A stretch of 8,087 nucleotides of DNA from contig CALFBU010000307.1 of assembly GCA_937951455.1 (NCBI GenBank), positions 1 through 8,087 on the forward strand, written 5' to 3'. This DNA is from an uncultured Rhizobiaceae group bacterium. Its GTDB lineage: Bacteria > Pseudomonadota > Alphaproteobacteria > Rhizobiales > Rhizobiaceae. The first letter of the stretch is position 1; each line of letters starts with the position of its first letter. The notes beneath the pieces are model-generated. The model ran no database searches, was not told where the DNA came from, and was given only the letters and a program-made list of their open reading frames with translations. Positions 1-6,433 of the stretch are shown here, piece by piece. Both the position numbers and the translations under genes were made by a program.

Positions 1-120
1 GAATTGGCAAACAGCCTAGGCATAACCGGCACACCATCTTATGTCGTGGGAAATGAAGTTGTATTTGGCGCCGTTGGCCATGACCAATTGGAAAACAAGA
101 TCAAGAGTTTGTCTGAATAG
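1..120 (+). CDS. DsbA-family thiol:disulfide oxidoreductase, C-terminal fragment (5' end outside window)
   Basis: Only the last 39 codons and a TAG stop are present; the gene begins before base 1. The frame reads through a Leu-Gly-Ile-Thr-Gly-Thr-Pro-Ser stretch followed by a Val-rich strand and a final helix ending Lys-Ser-Leu-Ser-Glu. The GTPS segment fits the cis-proline loop that faces the CXXC active site in DsbA/thioredoxin-fold proteins, and the following 'V.G..V.FGAVG...L...I' pattern is typical of the C-terminus of alphaproteobacterial DsbA-like proteins. Such proteins form disulfides in periplasmic proteins. The CXXC motif and signal peptide would lie outside the window, so oxidase versus isomerase function cannot be judged. 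It is followed by the accB leader, with no hairpin terminator visible. Confidence 0.7.
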   Translation, partial: ELANSLGITGTPSYVVGNEVVFGAVGHDQLENKIKSLSE

Positions 121-157
121 AAATACAAACTGTCCTCAATACAATTGCCTTCAAGCC

Positions 158-186
158 TTTTCACTAAACGATTCTATGTGTATAAG
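158..186 (+). promoter_or_regulatory. Possible sigma70-type promoter for accB-accC-aat
   Basis: A TTTTCA element at 158-163 is followed after 17 bases by TATAAG at 181-186 (5 of 6 matches to the -10 consensus). Transcription would start near 193 and give a leader of about 42 bases before the accB ATG at 235. The -35 match is only 4 of 6, and the call rests on spacing and position alone. Read-through from the upstream DsbA-like gene is an alternative. Confidence 0.3.
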
Positions 187-234
187 CACCAAAGCAATTA
201 TCAATAACCTACGTCAAAGGGTGTGTCGAAGATT

Positions 235-699
235 ATGGCAGCAAAAAAAACAACGATCGATCAGGGACTTATCAAGGACCTCGCAAATCTTTTAAACGAG
301 ACCGACCTCTCTGAAATTGAAGTTGAACAAGACGATTTTCGTGTTCGCTTAACGAGACAGTCTTCCGCAGCACCAATTCACGTTCAAGCCCCGGTTGCAC
401 AACCCGTTTCTGCACCTGCAGCGCCTTCTGCACCTGCACCTGTGGAGGCAACTGCTGTAGCTGCGAAGGGTAACGTACCATCACCTATGGTCGGTACAGC
501 TTATCTGGCACCCGCACCTGGCGCAGACCCATTTGTTAAAATCGGTGATAGTGTAAAAGAAGGCGAAACTGTTATCATTGTTGAAGCGATGAAAACAATG
601 AACCAAATCGCATCGCCAAAAAGCGGCAAGGTTACAGCTATCCTGGTTGAAGACGGTCAACCGGTCGAATTCGGCGAACAACTTCTCATGATCGAATAA
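235..699 (+). CDS. accB: Biotin carboxyl carrier protein of acetyl-CoA carboxylase (AccB)
   Basis: This is the 154-residue cytosolic carrier that holds biotin while AccC carboxylates it and the AccAD transferase passes CO2 to acetyl-CoA, giving malonyl-CoA. Residues 1-42 form the conserved N-terminal region ([20 protein letters not shown]). Residues 43-80 are a flexible Pro/Ala-rich linker and 81-154 the biotinyl domain. The biotin attachment motif is EAMKTMNQI, with the acceptor at Lys120, 35 residues from the C-terminus counting both ends, as usual for the family. An in-frame GTG at 223 would add four residues. I chose ATG 235 because the protein then starts like known AccB. The spacing does not settle it: AAAGG at 216-220 is 14 bases from the ATG but only 2 from the GTG. 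accC follows after 11 bases, so the two are likely translated together. Confidence 0.97.
   Translation: MAAKKTTIDQGLIKDLANLLNETDLSEIEVEQDDFRVRLTRQSSAAPIHVQAPVAQPVSAPAAPSAPAPVEATAVAAKGNVPSPMVGTAYLAPAPGADPFVKIGDSVKEGETVIIVEAMKTMNQIASPKSGKVTAILVEDGQPVEFGEQLLMIE
409..444 (+). repeat. 18-base tandem duplication in the AccB Pro/Ala linker
   Basis: The 12 bases TCTGCACCTGCA occur at 409-420 and again at 427-438, in frame, with an 18-base period. The units encode Ser-Ala-Pro-Ala-Ala-Pro and Ser-Ala-Pro-Ala-Pro-Val. This looks like a slippage-type duplication that lengthened the flexible linker by six residues. Such linkers vary in length between AccB proteins, so little functional effect is expected. 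Confidence 0.6.
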
Positions 700-710
700 G
701 GTAAGAGCCT

Positions 711-2057
711 ATGTTCAATAAGGTTCTCATTGCTAATCGCGGCGAAATTGCTTTACGCATTCTTCGCGCTTGTAAAGAATTAGGCATCCAGACGGTCGCA
801 GTTCACTCAACCGCAGATGCTAATGCCATGCACGTAAAACTGGCTGATGAAAGCGTTTGTATTGGCCCGCCCGCATCGCGTGACAGCTATCTTAACATAC
901 ATGAGATCATGGCAGCATGTGAGATTACAGGTGCTGATGCCATTCATCCAGGTTATGGATTTCTTTCCGAAAATGCCAAATTTGCAGATATTCTTGAGGC
1001 ACATAACATCACGTTTATCGGCCCATCGGCTGAACATATTCGCGTTATGGGCGACAAAATTGAAGCCAAGAAAACCGCAAAACGTTTAGGCATACCTGTC
1101 GTTCCTGGATCTGAAGGCGAAGTGCGGGAAAACGACGAAGCCATGCGTGTTGCATCAGAGATTGGCTATCCTGTCATCATTAAAGCTGCTGCTGGCGGCG
1201 GCGGTCGAGGTATGAAGGTTGTGAATTCTGAAAAAGAGATGAAGCAAGCACTTCAAACAACAAGAAGTGAGGCAGGCGCTGCTTTTGGCGATGATGCAGT
1301 TTACATCGAAAAATTCCTGGGTAAACCACGTCATATTGAGATCCAAGTTATGGGTGACGGCAAAGGTGGCGGCATCCATTTATGGGAACGTGATTGTTCT
1401 TTACAAAGACGTCACCAAAAAGTCTGGGAAGAAGCTGTTTCCCCTGCCCTTGATGATGCAGCTCGCAGAAAAATCGGTGATATCTGCGCAAAAGCTATCC
1501 AAGGTTTGGGTTATTCAGGCGCTGGTACAATCGAATTTCTTTACGAGGACGGCGAGTTCTATTTCATTGAGATGAACACCCGACTACAAGTTGAGCATCC
1601 TGTCACAGAAATGATTACGCGCATTGACCTTGTGAATGAGCAACTCCAAGTTGCCGCAGGTCAAGGCATGTCTGTAACACAAGATGATGTTATTCTAACG
1701 GGCCATGCTATTGAATGTCGTATCAATGCAGAACATCCTTCTACTTTTGTGCCATCTCCAGGTGAGATAACCTATTATCACCCTCCAGGTGGCTTAGGTG
1801 TGCGTGTCGATTCTGGCGTATATCAGGGCTATAAAATCCCTCCGCATTACGACAGCCTTATCGGTAAGTTGATTGTTCATGCTCGAACACGTGAAGAATG
1901 TCTTCGTCGATTAAGTCGTGCTTTGGATGAGTTTGTCATTGAAGGTGTTGAAACAACAATACCATTGTTCCGCGATCTCGTGACAAATGCTGATATGCAA
2001 ACCGGCGACTATGATATTCATTGGCTGGAAAAATACCTAGCAGCTAAAAACGCTTAA
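711..2057 (+). CDS. accC: Acetyl-CoA carboxylase biotin carboxylase subunit (AccC)
   Basis: This ATP-grasp enzyme uses ATP and bicarbonate to carboxylate the biotin on AccB, the first half-reaction of acetyl-CoA carboxylase. It has 448 residues, the usual length. The N-terminal domain begins VLIANRGEIALRI (residues 5-17). The ATP-grasp domain shows Lys116, Lys158 and the flexible Gly-rich loop AAAGGGGRGMK (159-169). Catalytic and metal-binding residues appear as Glu275, Glu287 and the NTRLQVEHPVTE signature (289-300) containing Arg291 and Glu295. Arg337 (ECRINAE) matches the biotin/bicarbonate-site arginine. These sit one position before their E. coli counterparts. AAGAG (703-707) and AAGG (698-701) precede the ATG; the latter overlaps the accB stop, consistent with coupled translation. 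No key residue is missing. Confidence 0.98.
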   Translation: MFNKVLIANRGEIALRILRACKELGIQTVAVHSTADANAMHVKLADESVCIGPPASRDSYLNIHEIMAACEITGADAIHPGYGFLSENAKFADILEAHNITFIGPSAEHIRVMGDKIEAKKTAKRLGIPVVPGSEGEVRENDEAMRVASEIGYPVIIKAAAGGGGRGMKVVNSEKEMKQALQTTRSEAGAAFGDDAVYIEKFLGKPRHIEIQVMGDGKGGGIHLWERDCSLQRRHQKVWEEAVSPALDDAARRKIGDICAKAIQGLGYSGAGTIEFLYEDGEFYFIEMNTRLQVEHPVTEMITRIDLVNEQLQVAAGQGMSVTQDDVILTGHAIECRINAEHPSTFVPSPGEITYYHPPGGLGVRVDSGVYQGYKIPPHYDSLIGKLIVHARTREECLRRLSRALDEFVIEGVETTIPLFRDLVTNADMQTGDYDIHWLEKYLAAKNA

Positions 2058-2069
2058 ACGTTTTAATTT

Positions 2070-2756
2070 ATGTCAGATGATGATGACATACTTATGGATA
2101 TAACACCGCAAGTATTATTGCGTGCCTATGCTTGCGGTATTTTTCCCATGGCAGAAACCGCCGATGATCCAAATCTATTTTGGGTAGAGCCCGAAATGCG
2201 CGGTATATTACCGTTGGACGATTTTCATATTCCAAAAAGTCTTAAAAAATCAATGCGTAGGACCACCATGAAAGTATTCATGGATAGAGACTTCAAAGCG
2301 GTGATCAACGCTTGTTCTCAAACGAATGGCTCTCGAAAGGAAACATGGATAAACCCAAAAATTAAAAAGCTTTACTGCGCGCTTCATGAGATGGGGCATG
2401 CCAACAGCGTGGAAGTTTACGACGGTGATAAACTGGTCGGTGGGCTTTATGGCGTCCGACTGGGTAGAGCATTTTTTGGGGAAAGCATGTTTTCACGCAA
2501 GACTGATGCATCGAAAATAGCCTTCGTCCATCTTGTGGCGCAAATGAAAAAATCACAATTTGTTCTCTTGGATACCCAATTCACAACACAACATCTCGAG
2601 CGCTTTGGCGTCATCGAAGTGCCTAAACACGAATATCAATTTATGCTGGAAGAAGCGCTAATTGGCGAAAGCAGATTTGACGTTTCCGGCTATCAATTCG
2701 TAGATGGCGGTGCGATGTCAGATTCTTGTTTGCAATCGTTTAGCCAAATATCATAA
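2070..2756 (+). CDS. aat: Leucyl/phenylalanyl-tRNA--protein transferase (Aat)
   Basis: Aat transfers Leu or Phe from aminoacyl-tRNA to proteins starting with Arg or Lys, marking them for ClpS/ClpAP-type N-degron degradation in the cytosol. The 228-residue protein carries the family signatures in order: [10 protein letters not shown] (residues 15-24), [13 protein letters not shown] (37-49), [12 protein letters not shown] with [19 protein letters not shown], and [13 protein letters not shown]. It lies 12 bases after accC, and this is a common position for aat in Alphaproteobacteria, so it probably shares the acc operon. No Shine-Dalgarno sequence precedes the ATG at 2070, so translation may depend on ribosomes arriving from accC. 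A second ATG at 2094 (Met9) is possible. The last 21 codons overlap, antisense, the end of the DUF2155 gene. Confidence 0.95.
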   Translation: MSDDDDILMDITPQVLLRAYACGIFPMAETADDPNLFWVEPEMRGILPLDDFHIPKSLKKSMRRTTMKVFMDRDFKAVINACSQTNGSRKETWINPKIKKLYCALHEMGHANSVEVYDGDKLVGGLYGVRLGRAFFGESMFSRKTDASKIAFVHLVAQMKKSQFVLLDTQFTTQHLERFGVIEVPKHEYQFMLEEALIGESRFDVSGYQFVDGGAMSDSCLQSFSQIS

Positions 2757-3124
2757 ATCGAATGCTCAACAGCGTTTAATCCAGGGCTATCAGCAAACAT
2801 CCACCCTGTGAAAATGCGGCGAATTTTTCTGTCCAGCGTAATCTCATCCACTTCCAAAAAACTCGTTGTTTTTGGGGTTTCAGTAATGGGCCTGGAATAG
2901 CAAACGCGCGGTGTTACCTGCAAAGCACCAAATTGCACTGTCTCGCCGATGTACACATCAAACTTGATGATACGACCGGTAATTTTATCGATGCCAGAAA
3001 ACTCAGCAACAGCATTTTCAATGCGTGTTCCATCTTCTTGGGAATGCGTATCTATAACTGGAAAAAGAGTTGCCATAATAGCAACCATTCCCATGGCAGA
3101 TGCTTTCAATAAATTCAATTTCAT
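2693..3124 (-). CDS. DUF2155 family exported protein
   Basis: This 143-residue protein has a basic N-terminus and a hydrophobic stretch (about residues 4-24, [19 protein letters not shown]), which reads as a Sec signal peptide ending near residue 28. The mature part has the DUF2155 pattern: [24 protein letters not shown], then TPRVCYSRP, a FLEVDE segment, [17 protein letters not shown] and YDIWLNDC. Cys75 and Cys131 are the only cysteines and would sit in the periplasm, where they could form a disulfide. The molecular role of the family is unknown to me. It is often found between aat and the NDUFA12-like gene in Alphaproteobacteria. Its final 21 codons, including conserved YDIWLNDC, overlap the opposite-strand aat. 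No clear ribosome binding site is visible before the start. Confidence 0.88.
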   Translation of the reverse strand: MKLNLLKASAMGMVAIMATLFPVIDTHSQEDGTRIENAVAEFSGIDKITGRIIKFDVYIGETVQFGALQVTPRVCYSRPITETPKTTSFLEVDEITLDRKIRRIFTGWMFADSPGLNAVEHSIYDIWLNDCKQESDIAPPSTN

Positions 3125-3263
3125 AAACGAGCCGCATTCAAAAGTTGTTTAATATGTGTAGGCAATAGCACGGGATTCGGGCATAGAAAAGACGTGTCGC
3201 ATGATGAGTAGCTTTAATTCATTAATCAACTAAAACAATACACAACGAAACAAAGTAGAACCC

Positions 3264-3887
3264 ATGAAATTCGAAGCATCAGATACAAAAGCAATCTTGG
3301 AACTTCTGCGCTGGCGGCGGGATGTTCGTCATTTCAAGACTGACCCAATACCTGATGAAGTCATCGAAAACCTCATGCAGGCAATAGCCTTGGCACCCTC
3401 TGTAGGAAACAGTCGACCATGGCGGATCGTTAGGGTCAAATCTGATGAAATTAAAGAAAAAATCATCACAAATCACGGCGAAGCTAATTCGGAAGCCTCA
3501 CAAACCTATGAAGCTGTTGAGCGCGATGAATATCAATCTCTGAAACTTGCAGGCCTAAGAGAAGCACCGCTTCAACTTGCAATTTTCACAGATATTAATC
3601 CAAGTGCAGGCCGCGGCCTGGGCAGGCAAACCATGCCGGAGACCCTCACCTATTCAACCGTTATTGCCATTCATCAGCTATGGCTTGTGGCGCGAACGCT
3701 CAACATCGGTGTTGGATGGGTTTCGATCTTGAATGCTGATGAACTCAACGAAACACTCGGCGTTGATCCATCATGGAAACTTACCGCCTACCTTTGCATA
3801 GGGTATCCCTCGTATAACGATGACACGCCTGAACTTCACAGAACAGGTTGGCAAGAAAACACCGCTAAAGAATGGTTAGAAAAGTAA
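3264..3887 (+). CDS. bluB: 5,6-dimethylbenzimidazole synthase (BluB)
   Basis: BluB is a flavin-destroying member of the nitroreductase fold. It splits reduced FMN with oxygen to make 5,6-dimethylbenzimidazole, the lower ligand of cobalamin. The 207-residue protein shows the family features: RRDVRHF (residues 18-24), APSVGNSRPWR (44-54), LKLAGLREAPLQLAIF (93-108), GLGRQTMPETL (118-128), YS..IAIHQLWL and GVGWVSIL (149-156). By motif, Asp20 and Ser154 match the Asp and Ser reported as essential in Sinorhizobium meliloti BluB. The start has only a weak GTAGAA-like sequence upstream. No B12 riboswitch motif is seen in the 139-base leader (3125-3263), and no other cobalamin gene is in the window. 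It converges on the NDUFA12-like gene with a 19-base gap. A generic nitroreductase is much less likely given the motif agreement. Confidence 0.93.
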   Translation: MKFEASDTKAILELLRWRRDVRHFKTDPIPDEVIENLMQAIALAPSVGNSRPWRIVRVKSDEIKEKIITNHGEANSEASQTYEAVERDEYQSLKLAGLREAPLQLAIFTDINPSAGRGLGRQTMPETLTYSTVIAIHQLWLVARTLNIGVGWVSILNADELNETLGVDPSWKLTAYLCIGYPSYNDDTPELHRTGWQENTAKEWLEK

Positions 3888-3906
3888 GATTTAAATAACT
3901 GCTGCC

Positions 3907-4281
3907 TTAAGGTGACCACGCATCATAATCGCCTGTAGAGCGGGGGCGTTCTTCAGGATTATTAAGAGAACCCTTTGGAAAATAAGCACCTGCAGTGCCC
4001 GTCATGTTTTCCTTATGACCTTTTTGCCATTCACGGGCTTTATATTCTTCATCAGAAGGCGTTGTATCTGTGCGATAATGCATCCAGCCGTGCCAACCGG
4101 AAGGAATTGCACTGGCCTCCGCCAAATCGGCATATTGCACGTAACGCTTGCCATCTTTATTTACGTAATAGACATTGCCAAATTCATCTTCACCAACACG
4201 TTTGGCAGTACGCCATATATGAAATCGCGTATTTATGGTTGAACCATTCCACCAGGTAAAGATTTGCTTGAGTGTTTTCAT
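3907..4281 (-). CDS. NDUFA12-like NADH:ubiquinone oxidoreductase (complex I) accessory subunit
   Basis: This 124-residue protein matches the NDUFA12/B17.2 family, an accessory subunit of respiratory complex I shared by mitochondria and Alphaproteobacteria. It binds on the matrix/cytoplasmic side of the enzyme and has no signal peptide or membrane segment. Visible signatures are FTWWNGSTINTR near the N-terminus, VGEDEFGNVYYV (residues 29-40), RYVQYADLAEASAIPSGWHGWMHY (46-69), HKENMTGTAGAYFPKGS and the terminal TGDYDAWSP. It lies 109 bases downstream of the glutamate dehydrogenase gene on the same strand. No terminator is evident between them, so partial read-through is possible. A poor promoter candidate (TTTGCA, 15-base spacer, TATATT; minus strand 4333-4307) lies in the gap. 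The nuo core genes are not in this window, as is usual for this accessory gene. Confidence 0.92.
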   Translation of the reverse strand: MKTLKQIFTWWNGSTINTRFHIWRTAKRVGEDEFGNVYYVNKDGKRYVQYADLAEASAIPSGWHGWMHYRTDTTPSDEEYKAREWQKGHKENMTGTAGAYFPKGSLNNPEERPRSTGDYDAWSP

Positions 4282-4390
4282 TATTCCAACAATCTCTTAA
4301 ATAAAAAATATAGACCTCTTATGGCTTTGCAAACACAAAATGTCCAGTGTTGCCAAGCCTTAAGAAGACTGATTTTTGTAGTAATAAAGC

Positions 4391-5830
4391 CTAAAGACCC
4401 AGCGATTTATAGCTTTCAGCAACGCGCCCGATCGCAATCATATAAGCTGCAGTTCTCAAATCGAAATCTTTATCCTTGGAACGGTGTTCATGCCATAGCT
4501 TTCGCATATCCGCATATGCGCCACGCATGGTATCATCCAAACCTGAGCGTACTAGCGTCAGTTCATCAGCACCCTTAATATAATTTTCCTTGAATTTTTC
4601 ACTGAGGTTTTTGCCAGTTGCACCTTCTATTTCATCAATTAACATACGATGACGCGCTTCTTCTTCACGGCGCTGCATACGACCAAAGCGAATGTGACTG
4701 AGGTTTTTTACCCACTCGAAGTAAGAGACTGTAACACCCCCTGCATTTGCATATAGATCAGGAATGATAACGACACCCATCTCACGCAATATTGCATCGG
4801 CATTTGCCGTAACAGGGCCATTGGCCGCTTCAATGATAATCTTTGCCTTAACGTCGCCTGCGTTATCGCGGTTAATTACAGACTCAAGCGCCGCAGGAAT
4901 TAGAATTTCACATTCAGCAGTCAGCAATGAAGAACCGTCTTCAACGAATTCACCACCTGAAAAACCTTTGACCCCGTCGTTTGAAGCTATGTGCTCGCGC
5001 AAGGCTTCAATATCCAAGCCATCATCGTTCGTAACAGCACCGTCACGCTCTATAACGCCTATAATCTTTGCGCCATCTTCCTCGGACAAGAACTTGGCCG
5101 CGTGATATCCAACGTTACCCAAACCTTGTACAATGATGCGCTGATCACCAAGATCACCTTTTACGCCTGCAATTTCCTTGTCATCATCATAACGAAAGAA
5201 GTCCCTCAGCGCATATTGAACGCCTCTTCCAGTTGCCTCTACCCGCCCACGAATACCACCTGCATTAAGAGGCTTACCCGTAACACATGCGCGCGCATCG
5301 ATATCAGTCGTATTCATGCGATGATATTGGTCAGCAATCCATGCCATTTCACGTTCGCCAGTGCCCATATCAGGGGCTGGAACGTTTTGGGATGGGTGAA
5401 TCAAATCCCGTTTGATAAGCTCATAAGCGAACCGACGCGTAATTTGCTCCAATTCTGTTTCATTCCAGTCACGCGGATTAATACGAAGCCCACCCTTTGA
5501 TCCACCAAAAGGCACTTCTACCAATGCACATTTATAAGTCATCAAAGATGCCAGCGCTTCCACTTCATCCTGGTGAACATTATCTGCATAACGAATACCG
5601 CCTTTTACAGGTTCTGCGTGTTCAGAATGAACTGATCGATATCCCGTAAAAGTGTGTATATCTCCTCGAAGCTTAACACCGAATCGCACCGTGTAAGTTG
5701 AATTAACGACTCGGATTTTTTCCACCAAACCGTCCGACATGTTCATATGGCCTACAGCACGATCAAAAAGTTTGCCTACGTTCTCACTAAAGCCTGCACG
5801 GATATCATCAGTCGTCATTAAATTTTCCAT
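4391..5830 (-). CDS. gdh: Glutamate dehydrogenase (Glu/Leu/Phe/Val dehydrogenase family, mitochondrial-like)
   Basis: The enzyme interconverts glutamate with 2-oxoglutarate and ammonium in the cytosol, linking nitrogen and carbon metabolism. It has 479 residues. The substrate domain holds PVKGGIRY (Lys76), TYKCALVEVPFGGSKGG (Lys100, catalytic Lys112) and PAPDMGT (catalytic Asp154). The Rossmann domain shows QGLGNVGYHAAKF (235-247) and an acidic Glu261 at the end of the second strand, which favours NAD(H) use (inference). IIEAANGPVT, PDLYANAGGVTVSYFEWVKNLSHIRFGRM and DLRTAAYMIAI resemble animal mitochondrial GDH as I remember it. Leu or Val dehydrogenase is unlikely because of this match. Met5 (codon 5818-5816) is an alternative start: GGA sits 7 bases before it, while the first ATG has no Shine-Dalgarno sequence. 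The gene is transcribed away from the DUF2853 gene across a shared 237-base region. Confidence 0.95.
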   Translation of the reverse strand: MENLMTTDDIRAGFSENVGKLFDRAVGHMNMSDGLVEKIRVVNSTYTVRFGVKLRGDIHTFTGYRSVHSEHAEPVKGGIRYADNVHQDEVEALASLMTYKCALVEVPFGGSKGGLRINPRDWNETELEQITRRFAYELIKRDLIHPSQNVPAPDMGTGEREMAWIADQYHRMNTTDIDARACVTGKPLNAGGIRGRVEATGRGVQYALRDFFRYDDDKEIAGVKGDLGDQRIIVQGLGNVGYHAAKFLSEEDGAKIIGVIERDGAVTNDDGLDIEALREHIASNDGVKGFSGGEFVEDGSSLLTAECEILIPAALESVINRDNAGDVKAKIIIEAANGPVTANADAILREMGVVIIPDLYANAGGVTVSYFEWVKNLSHIRFGRMQRREEEARHRMLIDEIEGATGKNLSEKFKENYIKGADELTLVRSGLDDTMRGAYADMRKLWHEHRSKDKDFDLRTAAYMIAIGRVAESYKSLGL

Positions 5831-6005
5831 TCAATTGCTAGTATTTTGCATATATTTTATCAAAAAAAGCTAAAACAGAGCTCAAAACTGATGTTTGAGA
5901 CAGAATTCTGCATTTTCTTGCATAATATTCTACAAAAGTATTATTCAGCTAGATTCAATTAACAACCCATAAAAACTATTTATCTGCGGAAAGTTACAGA
6001 CATTC

Positions 6006-6022
6006 ATTTACCTTAGGTAAAT
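6006..6022. promoter_or_regulatory. Perfect 17-base palindrome over the -35 element (candidate operator 1)
   Basis: ATTTACCTTAGGTAAAT has two perfectly matched 8-base arms (6006-6013 and 6015-6022) around a single central T at 6014. It covers the whole -35 hexamer of the DUF2853 promoter. The size and symmetry suit a dimeric helix-turn-helix repressor. I do not recognise the regulator from the sequence. Confidence 0.55.
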
Positions 6023-6035
6023 CTAATTGTATAAT
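6007..6035 (+). promoter_or_regulatory. sigma70-type promoter of the DUF2853 gene
   Basis: TTTACC at 6007-6012 (4 of 6 to TTGACA) is separated by exactly 17 bases from a perfect TATAAT at 6030-6035. Transcription would start near 6042, giving a leader of about 26 bases that contains the ribosome binding site. Both promoter elements overlap palindromes, which suggests repressor control. Confidence 0.65.
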
Positions 6036-6048
6036 ATGAATCATATTA
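6032..6048. promoter_or_regulatory. Perfect 17-base palindrome over the -10 and start site (candidate operator 2)
   Basis: TAATATGAATCATATTA has perfect 8-base arms (6032-6039 and 6041-6048) around a central A at 6040. It covers four bases of the TATAAT box and the expected transcription start. Its centre is 26 bases from that of the upstream palindrome, about two and a half helical turns. The arm sequence is different, so it may bind a different protein or simply be an AT-rich symmetric promoter core. Confidence 0.5.
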
Positions 6049-6056
6049 ACAAACCC

Positions 6057-6063
6057 GGGAGGA
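6057..6063 (+). promoter_or_regulatory. Strong Shine-Dalgarno sequence of the DUF2853 gene
   Basis: GGGAGGA contains a full GGAGG core (6058-6062) 5 bases before the ATG at 6068. It is the strongest ribosome binding site in the window and fixes the start codon. It suggests efficient translation. Confidence 0.85.
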
Positions 6064-6067
6064 TATT

Positions 6068-6409
6068 ATGGGGAAACGTGACGATCTGATTGCAAAATAT
6101 GCAAGCGACATGAAAGAAAAAATGGGTGAAACAGCTGATATGGATCTGCTTACAAAAGTAACCATCGGTTGCGGACCAGCTATCTATAATGCAGACGCCT
6201 CAACGGTTTCAGGATCAGACCAAGCAGAGCTAGAGACTGTTAAAAACAACTTCTTAATCAAGAAGCTTGGCTGCAGTGAGAGTGATGATCTTGATGGTGC
6301 TATTGCTGCCGTTATGGAAAAATACGGTTCATCTAACCGCAACAAATACCGCGCTGTAGTTTACTACATGTTAACAAAGCATTTTGGCAAAGAAAGCGTT
6401 TACAGCTAG
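6068..6409 (+). CDS. DUF2853 family small protein of unknown function
   Basis: This 113-residue protein matches my recollection of DUF2853: it begins with KRDDLIAKYA.D.KEK, continues with DMDLLTKVTIGCGPAIYNADASTVSGSD (residues 25-51) and VKNNFLIKKLG (58-68), and ends NRNKYRAVVYYMLTKHFGKESVYS. It has no signal peptide or membrane segment, so it should be cytosolic, and it looks mostly helical and highly charged. Cys35 and Cys69 are the only cysteines. I know of no established function for the family, and no catalytic motif is apparent. It forms a single-gene transcription unit with its own near-consensus promoter, strong ribosome binding site and hairpin terminator. This implies abundant or sharply controlled expression. 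Confidence 0.88.
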   Translation: MGKRDDLIAKYASDMKEKMGETADMDLLTKVTIGCGPAIYNADASTVSGSDQAELETVKNNFLIKKLGCSESDDLDGAIAAVMEKYGSSNRNKYRAVVYYMLTKHFGKESVYS

Positions 6410-6433
6410 AACTTGTTGCCAATGGATATTGTG

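Larger units (their letters stand above)
5831..6067. other. AT-rich divergent regulatory region between gdh and the DUF2853 gene
   Basis: This 237-base stretch contains no convincing gene. The half near DUF2853 holds a promoter, two perfect palindromes and a ribosome binding site, listed separately. The half near gdh holds smaller symmetric elements. CTCAAA (5881-5886) pairs with TTTGAG (5894-5899) across 7 bases, and CAGAATTCTG (5901-5910) is a perfect 10-base palindrome right beside it. The gdh promoter must be read from the minus strand here. I could not identify a convincing -35/-10 pair for it. Confidence 0.7.

Noticed and set aside
41..295. Open frame of 84 codons over the DsbA-like end and the accB leader
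   Set aside because: It lies in another frame over the 3' end of the DsbA-like gene and over the start of accB, and its composition does not resemble a conserved protein. The real frames explain the sequence.
3125..3263. Cobalamin riboswitch in the bluB leader
   Set aside because: The 139-base gap is short for this class, no B12-box-like sequence is present and no terminator or sequestering hairpin is visible. A TTAAT/ATTAA symmetry near 3214-3225 is too weak to call. I also could not find a convincing promoter for bluB or for DUF2155 in this gap.
4282..4390. Terminator after gdh or promoter before the NDUFA12-like gene
   Set aside because: No stem followed by a T-run was found. The best promoter match (TTTGCA, 15-base spacer, TATATT on the minus strand) has poor spacing.
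4264..4578. Plus-strand open frame of 104 codons across the gdh end and NDUFA12 upstream gap
   Set aside because: Most of it is antisense to the well-supported gdh gene. It has no ribosome binding site or recognisable family pattern.
4991..5500. Plus-strand open frame of 169 codons antisense to gdh
   Set aside because: It lies wholly inside gdh, whose frame carries every expected catalytic motif. The antisense translation is rich in Ile, Asn and Thr and shows no known domain.
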